Shown here one piece after another: positions 37,449 through 47,540 of a stretch of DNA of 64,000 nucleotides. Every line of letters begins with the position of its first letter. Positions within the stretch are counted from its first letter, which is position 1. The notes under the pieces were generated by a model. That model had not been told where the DNA came from. It made no database searches and saw only the letters and a program-made list of their open reading frames with translations. Both the position numbers and the translations under genes were made by a program. Source of the stretch: Serilophus lunatus (taxonomy: Eukaryota; Chordata; Aves; Passeriformes; Eurylaimidae); assembly GCA_013399895.1 (NCBI GenBank), contig VXBA01002417.1, positions 2,301,381 to 2,365,380 of the forward strand, read 5' to 3'.

Positions 37449-37560
37449 TCAGGGGCCAAATTCTGACCTGATTTATGCTCTAATTTACACTGGAACCCAT
37501 TGCCTGTAGAGGATTTGCACATTGCGTAAATTAGCACAGATTTGACTCCAGGGATCTTTG
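37449..37560 (+). repeat. Relic of an ancient palindromic (MITE-like) element
   Basis: AGGGGCCAAATTCTGACCTG followed by ATTTATGCTCTAATTTACAC resembles an old repeat I recall as abundant in turtles and crocodilians, with ends like 'ggggccaaattctgctctcagttacac'. Supporting a palindromic origin, TGCTCTAATTTACAC (37476-37490) pairs with GCGTAAATTAGCACA (37524-37538) at 12 of 15 positions. A related end, AATCAGATTTTGCCCCCC, occurs at about 37783-37800 and may belong to the same or another copy. Confidence 0.42.
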
Positions 37561-39016
37561 GTAAGTGGCATAAATTAAGAACAGGGAAAATCTGCTCTCT
37601 TTTAAAACCCCATAAAGGTCAATACAAAATCAGAACAAGATACAGCCCCAAGTCTCTTAGTTAAAATATATTAAAAGGTTTTGTGGAGCAGTTTTATCCT
37701 CCCTACCACAATCTGCCCTCATTCTCCTGTCCCGCAGTGTCTCATTCACATCCACCATGCTGCTACACTGAGAATGATATGAATCAGATTTTGCCCCCCA
37801 GAGAGGCATATTTTACTTACTGTGTTGACTTCTAACTTGGCTGATGGCACCTGGCATCAGTTTAAGTAAAGGTGATTGTGGCTGGAACAATCTTTTTAAT
37901 CAGCTGCAAGCCCACAGGCTGAAACTTCCATCTGAGGGAAAGGATTTATGCAATTGCTAATCTGGACATTTCATTACAAGTATTAATATTTGAGGACATC
38001 TGAGACTTATTCTAGAAGACAACTGCATAAAAAATTTAGCAGTACCAAGGAGCATTATTTCTTCTGGACTTTTTTTTTTTTTTTTCCTTTTTGCAGAGAA
38101 GCTCCCTTCTGGCAAGAGCATCTCCTGTACCACTCAACATATAGGGACACAGATATTTGTGGCCAGTGCTGAATGCTGTGCTCTCTCCTGGTAATCAATC
38201 ACTTCCCCTTGGTCACCAGGATAGTCAGGGCAGGTTGCCCGCTGCCTTTTTTGCTGACAGGGGCATTTTGACAGAAATAGAAAGACACCAAAGGAGGTGA
38301 GTTGTCCTTTAGCACTGCTGAGCAAATGAGCAGAATGGAAGCTGGGGAGAGCTTGATTGGAATTACTTGCTTTTTCCTTAACAAGCATCAGCACTGTTTC
38401 CCTGTAAGAATTTGTGTCTCCTTTAAAAAGATCCCCAATATCAAAGTGATGCTCAGCTGTAGTATATCCACGATTTTTAAGAAAAAGCATGTATAAAAGA
38501 ATCACTATGCAGCTGTGATCTGTATTAATCTCGTACAGCCTGACTCCACAGCTTGGGCTAAGTTTATATGCCCTGTGAAAAATAAGTCCTACTAGAAAAT
38601 TCCACGTGAAACCACAGATTGTGCATTAGCTTCTTGTAAGATAATATTTTCACCTTTTCTTTCTGGAAGCAGTGAGTGCAGTGTATATCATGAGACACTA
38701 TCAATGGGAAATGCAGAAAATATTTTGACCAGTATAATCTACAATCCACCTAAAACAAGAAGTAGGGGACAGGACATCACAACTGAAATTAAAATTCAGT
38801 TTACTCTCAGGCTGCAGACTTTCTGATGTGTGAACAAACACAGCAAATAGTCCCCATGGCCCGGACTCTGCCATGTGTTGTGGGCAGAGTTGATCATGGT
38901 GTGAGGATTTTTGTGCATTCAATGAGTTCAGAGAACGATGAATTCTTTTAGGTTTAAAGAGAATGGCTTTTGCAATGTTGAGAGAAGCACTGGGCTTATT
39001 ATTCACATGGCAAGTG
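37561..39016. other. Unassigned non-coding DNA
   Basis: Contains a T run (38070-38085) leading into a splice-acceptor-like TTTTTTGCAG, discussed as a finding. The 123-codon minus-strand frame at 38134-38505 has no recognisable domain. No gene is claimed. Confidence 0.5.
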
Positions 39017-39034
39017 ATGCAAATTAATGCAAAT
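39017..39034 (+). promoter_or_regulatory. Tandem perfect octamer (POU) motifs
   Basis: The sequence ATGCAAATTAATGCAAAT has two exact copies of the octamer ATGCAAAT in direct orientation separated by TA. The junction also creates an ATTA homeodomain core. POU-domain factors bind this octamer. Activity here is unknown. Confidence 0.5.
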
Positions 39035-41580
39035 ATTTTGTGTGGGCCATAATAGAGAAAATTTTCCCCTTAAAGAATAAGATAAATTCCCCAGATGTGC
39101 GGCTAAGCGCTCAGTATATTGACAAGTTCACAAATGAAAGATGCCGCAATGGTCCATGTAGTTCCCAAAGGCTATCTCCTGTCCTCCAAGGAGTGAAGTT
39201 CAATTTTCAGACAGATTTAAGATGTTTCTTCTCTCTCTGAGTAATGCTTAATACTCCACCCTGCCTGATTTTGCAGGAATTAGCCTTCAAAATTCATTTC
39301 AGTGGGTGCAGAGATCCAGTGTAGCTGTAGCTATGGTTTCTAGGATTTGATGCATTAAGTACCTGGTTCCTCTGCAAACAGTAGTCAACAGCAAGAATTG
39401 CAAATGTCTTGCTGTAATACTTGAGCAGTGGATCTACAAAAATTGCACATTACATCTGCATGTATACCAAAAGCATTCATAATGAGTATTGTCATTTCTG
39501 TGAACAGCAAAACAATGAACTGTGATTAACCTCTTCTTGTGAAGTGCTGCCATTAATTTTGACATTTACTATGGAAATGCTTTTGAAATTTTACAGGAGA
39601 TTTGACTAATTCTATTGATATTTTCTTGGGCTTTTTGATTACTGAGAAATGAATTATCTGAACATTTTGGAGCCATGAATATACAAGAGATGAGGAAATG
39701 TGACAATATCTTTTTCATTAAAATCAGCTTTAAGGCACAGAACATAGGGAATTAAAAAGCCCATCCAGCTAAACTATTTATAACTACCTGATACTCTTTC
39801 AATCACTTTAGTTAACATTAGGCCATTTTGACAAAGACATAAAATAAAACCCTCAATGTACTTAAATTCACTGACTTCAAAAGTGTCAAGGTTTCAATTA
39901 TACTCTGATATTTTTAAGGAATAAAAATTGAGTGAAAGATAAATTAATCAGTTCAAGTTCAGCTATTCAATTACACAAATAATCATTTGGCTTCAGTTTC
40001 CCAAGTTTTCTATCTGTGTTCATTTTCTGAGATTAAATTCTTTTTCATTTTATTGGGCTCTATCAGGGTAGATTTTAGAGGTCTCTAACTTGAGTAAATC
40101 AGACATGTATAAAAATTGGCCAGTGGATGAATGGGATAAGGGTTGGGGCTCACATTTACAAAAATCTGGCAATGTTTTTTACCTGCATTTACAGGTGGAA
40201 TTAAGGCAAGAACGAAATTGTTTTGTTTTAACTTGGATCAGTGGGAATGTATTTCAGAAAAACAAACAAACATTAAAACCAGCTTTATGTAGAGTATAAT
40301 TCAAACAAGTTAGGAGACTCACATTTCAAAGTTGTATTTTTGTATGTTTGACAGCACATAGCATTTTATTCAATTAAGGAAAATGCAGATTTGTTACTAA
40401 GACTTATAATCTATTCATACAAAGTCAAGGAACTTATGGCCTCATGAATTCACAGGTATGCAAGATGTTTCAGATGGAGGGATCAGCCCTCTCTCTCCCT
40501 CAGACAAAACACAAAAAAATCCTACACTAAATATATCAGCTGGGAAGTATAGAATGAAAAGCAGTGACCACATCTCTACAAGATAAACACACAAAAAAAA
40601 ATTTGATCAGTTAGATTGTTAAGAAGAAGCAACTCCTGACAGTTCTAAATTCTGCTGTGCAATAGGATGTCTAGTTTTACTAATGTACTAACAACCTTAT
40701 TGAATTAATAATTAGTCCTAAATTTTATACAGTAGTAGTTATCAAATTAATACATGACATAATGAAAACAACAGAAAGTTAGAAAATCTTTTTAAAAGTT
40801 GCAAGAAAAGGAAAAGCAGAAGCATGAAATATTTGCAGTAGGCTGAAAACATTTTTAATTTAAAAAAAAAAAAACAAACAACAAAACTTGCTTTTTCCTT
40901 TAGGCGAGCTCTCAGCAAAAATATCTTCAGAAAGGTCAAGGAAAAAAAATTAATCATGGGGCTTAGTTAAAGAACACTACACAGGAGATAATTAGAAGGA
41001 CTGAGACATCCTTAAAAAAGTCAAATCCAAATAAAGGAAATAATAGAAAACATTATGAGTTCTGCCATTTTAAATGTGCAAGCAGGGTCAGGCAGACCTT
41101 TGCAATATGAATGCCTTCTGCAAGGGGCAGTGAAAGTACCTCGCAGTGCTGAGTAAAAGAGAAATAAAATAGCTATAAAAATTATAGGTGTAGAAGTGGT
41201 GTGGGAAGTTAGTACTCACACAAAGTCAGGAAAGCCAACAAATCCTGGAATGTGTCAAAGAAGGCAGAGAAAGTGATACAGTAAAGTCATGCATAGTCGT
41301 GGTGCTGCATAAACCCACGATACACGCACATCCTGAACACATACAGGAAGGGCATCCCTGAATGGAAAAGTTCAAAGAAGAAGAGTAGACATTCTTCATA
41401 AAAGGGATGGGTTCAACAAAATGGGGTACTAGCTGTGGACTGGCCAAAAATTCCTTTTATTCTGCTCTCCCAGTCGTGGCAATGCCTGACAGCATGGGGA
41501 CAGTCTCATTTGGAGTTGGCATTGTTAGTTAATAACTATTCTTTTGTGTGATGGTATATCACTGATAACATATAAATCAG
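39035..41580. other. Unassigned non-coding DNA
   Basis: The first 200 bp after the octamer pair contain several CpGs (GTGCGGCTAAGCGCTCAG, GATGCCGCAATGG) in otherwise CpG-poor DNA. The remainder is AT-rich with an A run near 40862. No gene recognised. Confidence 0.5.
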
Positions 41581-41614
41581 AAGTGATATGAGCTCCTAAG
41601 TGATATGAGTCTTG
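41581..41614 (+). repeat. 17-bp tandem duplication (2 copies)
   Basis: AAGTGATATGAGCTCCT followed directly by AAGTGATATGAGTCTTG. The first 12 bases are identical. Confidence 0.7.
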
Positions 41615-41973
41615 TATGAGTTTTTCAAATGTCGTCTGACTTGGATCTGGGATGGAATTTTGTAATCTGTTTATTCCTGAATGTCAGATGATCCGCCTCT
41701 AGGAAAGGCTGCAGCTACTCCCAAGCACGATAGAGAATATATGGGAGATAGTAACCCCTTCAAAAACCATTTTGAGTGCTTGTACTCAAATACTTTCCAG
41801 GTTTATGATCATTTAGTGTAGTCAGATCTTATTCCTCACAGGTAACAGAGAACATGTTCTAACACTGATCCCCTGTCTCAAATTATATTTGCCAAAGTAA
41901 GTAATGTTGATACCAGAGAGATATTTCAGTTATGTTTTGTTCCACACTTTGCAAACCAGGTCAGTTATGCATA

Positions 41974-41981
41974 ATGCAAAT
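41974..41981 (+). promoter_or_regulatory. Octamer (POU) motif
   Basis: An exact ATGCAAAT in the context TTATGCATAATGCAAATTAA, so an ATGCAT half-octamer sits just upstream and an ATTA-type core follows. A single 8-mer is expected by chance in a window of this size, so confidence rests on the clustered context. Confidence 0.25.
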
Positions 41982-43294
41982 TAAATTGCAGGTTACCTGG
42001 AAAGATGGTAAACAACTAATAGATTTAATATTTTATTTAACACCATCTATTAATTGAAATAAGTTTTTAAAGCTAACCTTTAACCTGCTCTTGGATTAAA
42101 AATTCCCAGGTTCCTTTCACACATTCTTGAGGTGTCCATTTGGACCGTATTTCACTCTTATCCTCAATATTTGTGCACTGCGATTTCATGTAAATTCAAA
42201 CAGGTGAAAGATAAAGCTGGATTTTAATCTTCCAGATATTCAATTTGAACAAGCAAAAAAATTAGTAAACTCATTGCTTTCTGACTAATATTAGGTAATT
42301 TCACAAGAAACAGAAATGATATAATTTAGTCAGAGGGGGCAACACTTCGCAAGCCACAAGTTCTCTCTTATAATAGATTTTATAAGGTTTCACTTTAATT
42401 TTGTTTCCAAAAAGCAATAAAGCAGAAGTTGTTTTCACAAAACAGACAGAAAATTGATTCATTAAATGTTGATCATTGTCCAAGGGTAGTTCAGAATTTC
42501 TAAACTCCTACATATTTAATAGGAATTTTCTTTTTATTTTAAATAAAAATCTCAATAAAGAGATTAAAGGCTAACATGCTTATGATTTGTGTATTGGTAT
42601 GTACTATAATTTCTGGTACAATTAGCCATTATATTCTTCTGTTTGCTCATACTTAAAAGTCAGACTTGGAACATTTTTGTACTTTTTTATATTGATTGCT
42701 TTTTTTTTTGCTCACCTCAAGTAAACTACTGTATAGCTGAAAATGAGACTCAATATAATAGCATATTGCAAGCAATTTACTGCTTGTACTGCTCATTTCA
42801 AACCTTTTTTTTTTCCCCTAGTTTTTTTGACAGGAAGGCAATTTGCATTTTCTTATTAATACTGATAAGAAGCTGGACATTACAGTTATTGGAAGCACAA
42901 GTCAATTTGCTTTGTCCTTCAAACAAAATACTCCTTTGTTACAAAATTTGGCAGCTCTGCAGTAAAAGATTGATAGGTCTGTGTACTGAATTCTTTGTAA
43001 CTTAAAGGTTACCAGCAAAGACTATCTATACTGAAGCTGCAAGTAAAAATGTAATGATAACTAAAATAAATAATAATCAAAAGTAACAATTAAAAACAAT
43101 ATATCTGTGGTTTTTAATTCTATGTACTTCTGAAGCAAATGTGAATTTTAACCAGTGCACTCAATGTACAAGAGAGTCATCTCAAGGAGTTCTTGGAGTG
43201 ATGCTGAAAGTACAAATGCAGGAGCTGCAAGAAAAACACAGAAAACCTGTTTAAGGGAAGGGGATTTTTATATGCAGTCCAGCTTATAGGGGCT
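41982..43294. other. Unassigned non-coding DNA
   Basis: AT-rich. The + frame at 42643-43005 (120 codons) is Cys/Phe/Leu-rich as expected from T-rich DNA and has no recognisable domain. Confidence 0.5.
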
Positions 43295-43350
43295 TTATAG
43301 CCAAGGTCACATAATTTTATAGGTAATGAAACCAGTGCCAAGCAGATAAT
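43295..43350 (-). repeat. Possible MIR-like SINE fragment, reverse orientation (weak)
   Basis: AGCCAAGGTCACATAATTTT followed by ATAGGTAATGAAACCAG parallels the reverse complement of the MIR core, 'gcccaaggtcacacagctagtaagtggcagagcc'. The CCAAGGTCACA word is the strongest part. Confidence 0.33.
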
Positions 43351-43480
43351 AGGCTGCTGTGCTCAGAATGTTTGTTGTTCATAAAAAATTCAAGTATAGT
43401 GGTTCCACTCCTCTTGCCAGGAAACTGTGTGTTTTATTTGAAGAATTTTGACAGAAAAAGGCATTTTTTATCTGTTTGTT

Positions 43481-43501
43481 CCCCCCCCCCCCCCCTCCCC
43501 C
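43481..43501 (+). repeat. Poly-C tract
   Basis: Fifteen C, one T, then five C. On the minus strand this is a G tract that can stall polymerases; its length may be imprecise in assembly. It encodes the artificial Pro-rich run of the overlapping frame. Confidence 0.85.
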
Positions 43502-44839
43502 AGGAAGGCTTTCTTCTGAATCCATATCTATGGATATGGCTTGATTCACAAGCAAATGTGACTTAGGCTCCTTAGTGCTTTTTTATTTCTTTTTAATTGA
43601 AAACTTAAAAATAACATTTTTATTTCTTAAAAATAGATTAGGAGGGAAGGGAGGAGAGTGAAACAAAAAAGAATGAGAGAAAACCTGAGCTGACAATAAA
43701 AACATTATTTTTATTATTATTAGTTTTTTTACGTTAAACTGAAATATGGGAAAAAATAGTCACCTCAAAAGAGAAAAGAATCCTCTGCTGCCACATTGTC
43801 ATTGTGAGCTTTCCCCTGGATAAAAAAAAAAAAAAAAAAAATAAAAATAAAGTACCCATTTTGGTGGATTGTAGAGTTTTTTTTCACACACGAGCAGGAA
43901 TAATACAAGCAGTGGTGGAAACCAATTTCCAGTGATAACCATGTGAACCTTTGCATCTGAGTGTTTTAGGATTTGTATTTTGTAAGACTTTTCATGAGTT
44001 GTTTTCTTCTCTTTGTAAGAGGCAGCTGTGACAACAGAACAACCCAGGTTTGCACTTCCTTATGACATAGGAGCAGGTCACTTATTAGAGTTTAGCCTGG
44101 GCTGTACCTCACCTTTACTGATAAACAGATTCTTTTTATTTAGAGACGTGCTCCTTGCAAATGAAAAAACAAAAGGAAGAGATGTCACACAATCCTTTGG
44201 TGCTTAAAATAGAGTTTACTTCTGACTTTATAGAAACACATCAGGGCGTGGGGATCATATGACACCAATTTGATTTATATAAACTCCCTCCACTATTTGC
44301 CTTTGTAGGTTGTACTAGACTTCAAGGACAGTTTTCATGTTGGAATGACAGAATGGCAGGATTCAAGTAAACAGAACAGTCAGGGTTTTCTTATTTTCTT
44401 CTCCTATTTAATATAATTGCTAGGTTTTTTTCTCAGAGTGACCCTGAAAGTCACCTCAGTGGTAATGAAATTGAGCTGCATAAAAAAAGCTGTTTGATTT
44501 GAAAAAAAAATTAAGGTCCCAGTTTTTCATAAGTAAGGAGCCCTTCACAGCCTGACAATTTGTTTTAAATTGACCGTCTCCAACTGAGTATATGCCTTTG
44601 TCACAAAAAGCTCTACTGTTTTCTTGATTAGTGGGTACAGAAGAAAGATCTACCGTGTTTAGTTAACTTGATATCTGCTTTCTAACTTCACCACTCCCCC
44701 TCACCCTCCCAACCAGTCAAGTCAGGGTTGCTCCTATTCCCTCTGTCCACGATCCTTAAAGGGCCTGTCAGGAGGATTTCAGTCTACAACACTGTACATC
44801 CAACATCTATAAGGAATATTTCTTTTTATATACATAATA
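43502..44839. other. Unassigned non-coding DNA
   Basis: Contains an A-rich run at 43822-43850. No gene recognised. Confidence 0.5.
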
Positions 44840-45128
44840 ATAGAATTATTTGAGTTGGAAGAGACTCTAAAGACCATCTACTTCCAACCCTCTGCCATGG
44901 GCAGGAACACCTTCCACTAGACCAGGTCGCTTCAAGCCCCACTCAATTTGGCCTTGAACACTTCAACCTCATCACCCACTGAGGAAAGAATTGTATCCTA
45001 ATCTAATCTAATCTAATCTAATCTAATCTAATCTAACCTAATATCTCCTCTTTTATTTTAAAACCATTCCCCCCTGTTCTGTCACTATCTGCCTATGTAA
45101 AAGTCACTCAGCAATGCTGTATGTAAGG
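44840..45128 (-). mobile_element. CR1 LINE fragment, reverse orientation, interrupted by a microsatellite
   Basis: Reading + strand, the reversed 3' end (TTATTTGAGTTGGAAGAGAC, then ACACCTTCCACTAGACCAGG and CACTCAATTTGGCCTTGAAC) leads into the 'gaggaaagaatt...cctaat' segment. Here a TAATC pentamer has expanded. CR1 homology then resumes with TTTATTTTAAAACCATTCCC and CCTGTTCTGTCACTATCTGC. The copy is non-coding. Confidence 0.88.
44997..45042 (+). repeat. (TAATC)n pentanucleotide microsatellite inside CR1
   Basis: About eight uninterrupted TAATC units followed by one variant (TAACC). It is located exactly where CR1 normally has a short 'cctaatatctaatct' segment, so the array probably grew from a pre-existing two-unit seed in the element. 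Confidence 0.92.
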
Positions 45129-47480
45129 TTTATGCAGAATAATGGTGCTGGGGAGGAGGGAATATTTTTGCCAGGGTGCTGTCACTGCTCCTTTTCAATT
45201 CTGCCTTGTATAAAAGAATATTTAGGCATCACCCATGTCAATCCCCCTGTATGATCATGAGGAACAGGACTGAGAAAATAATCAGCTTTTGACAGGTAAT
45301 TAGTGAGTCTCCCTCCATGGGATAATATTTAGTAACGAGAGAGAGTTCAGAGTTCCCAGGCAAGGGATGGGGAGTTGGGATTGTGATTCCTGTTTCCCTG
45401 GAGGTGTGGGCAGCCCTCTCCAGCAAATTTGCAACAGCTTCACTCTCTGAAGCTGCTTTGCTGGATGCATTCCATGGTTACCTTAAAGCATTAAAACATT
45501 TTCATATAGATAAATCTGCCATCTTTGAGGAACTGCACATGTTGTCCAGGGTGGAGCGTTCACATGATTTGTATGATATACACTATTAGATCTACAGGAT
45601 ATTAATGGTATAGGCTACTCATTCCACCCAGTTTCTCTAACTTTGGGAAGAAGGGCTATGCCTTCCTTCTCATTTTGTAACTGTTGTCTCTTTACAACCC
45701 TTCTGAACTATTCCTCGCCTATTCTGTCATTCTCATATATGAAATGTTAACAAACAGAAAGTTTGATGCTCTTCCTATTGAAGCTAAAGGATGCCTCACC
45801 GACACCGTCAAAAACAGCTGTAAGTGAATTGGGCCAATTATTGGTATATTTTGCCTCTACCCATTCCCAGCATTAAGTTTTCATTAAGTTATTTTAATTG
45901 AAAGCAGCTGACTTTGAGTAACACCTCCAATTTGCTTTTGGGTGACTTTTCCAATTGCTGACAGTAGTTGCTACATATGCTGTCTCTTCAGCACATCACC
46001 ACATTCACCAGCTACTGCTGAGTTAAGTTATATCCAGTAATGATTTTTTCCCAATATCAATCAGAACATAAAGCAGAATGGATAGCTAGACGTAGGAGTC
46101 AAGATTTTGACTGACAGCAAATAGCAAACAATATTTCCAGCTCAATAAATGTCAGTGAGCTTTTGATAAGCAAGATAAACTATAATAATCTCCTGAGCAG
46201 AACATAGTACAAGAATAGTAAAATAAATAAAAAAAATAATCTTAAAAATTTAATTTAACTGAAAGAAGCAAACCCAGGTATTTGAAAAGTTGTGATAGTT
46301 TCTGGAAAATGTTGTTCACAATTCTGTATGAACAGATTTTATGGGAAAAGGAAGGGTAAAGGGCTTGTTTTCTTTAATTTTGTAGATGCAATGAAATGAC
46401 CTAAAAGAAACACAGCAATGTAAAGGAAAAAAGTTAGTTTTGTATTCCAGAAATTATTTTTCACTTCTTATACCCAAAATATTAAAAGAGTAAATTTAAT
46501 CACCACATATGATATGTCTAATATTCCATCTAGTTATAATGCAGTATATAATATAAATCATTAAGAATCATTGCCAAAAGTTATACAGACAAAAACAAAC
46601 TAAAAGAAACTATAGAAAACATGAAACAAATTCCAAACTGTGCATGAAAAACCTTTCTGTTTGTTTGGTGCAGTTCACCAACTTTACAGGTGGATATATT
46701 TGGGGTCTCTGGACATTCATTTCCATTATTCATATGTTATATGTCTTCAGAACATGTTAGAGTTGAGTATTGTCATCTACATAACTTTTCTTTCCTTTTG
46801 GGGCAGGGGAGGCGGGAAACACAGAATATTGATTTCTTGTGCTTGGGAGTCATCATGTCACCTTCACATTAATCAGGGTTATGTCCAGTCTTAGATGATT
46901 ATAAACTTTGTAGTTCATCCTTATATTTTCAGTCTCTGGAGATTTTTTCAGGGAGCATGGCAAACCAGCAGTAAATACCTGGACTTAGGGAGGTCTAGAT
47001 GAATAAAGAGGTTCTCTCTTTCCTTTCTGAAATCTGTCATGCTGTGCAATAATTTGATTCAATAATCCAACATAAAAAATTGAAACAGTTCAAAATTTTA
47101 AAGCAATTCTAAATCTTGAACTTCCACATAATTTTCTAAGTTTACTTAGTAAAACCTTGATTTAAGTAGTGGATTCATACCTTATACTCATCTGAGCAAC
47201 TGTTTATATTTCTTCTCCAAGTTTCCATAACCAATTGCAGACAGGAAGGCTTTGGAGAATCTTCTGTGCCTATGAGGAGGTAAGAGATGAGTTTGACTGA
47301 AAACTAGTTTTTGGTGTACAGTAACTTGTATAGATGGTTTAAGAATATATTACTTACAGAATTTTTGCACAGTGTAAAGGATACTGTGATTTATCTGCCT
47401 GATCAAAGCCTAGTGGGCATAAAAATCTATAAGGGAAACAATGTCAATTAGACTTCTGGTGGCATATTATTAGTTCTGTA
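45129..47480. other. Unassigned non-coding DNA
   Basis: AT-rich, short frames only. No gene recognised. Confidence 0.5.
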
Positions 47481-47540
47481 GATTCAGGATTGTGATGATC
47501 TGGATTGTGATGATTCTGGATTGTGATGATTTGGATCTGG
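47481..47540 (+). repeat. Short minisatellite, about 3.5 copies of 16 bp
   Basis: The unit CTGGATTGTGATGATT occurs twice exactly, preceded by a near copy (TCAGGATTGTGATGAT) and followed by a partial TGGATCTGG. No coding relevance. Confidence 0.85.
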
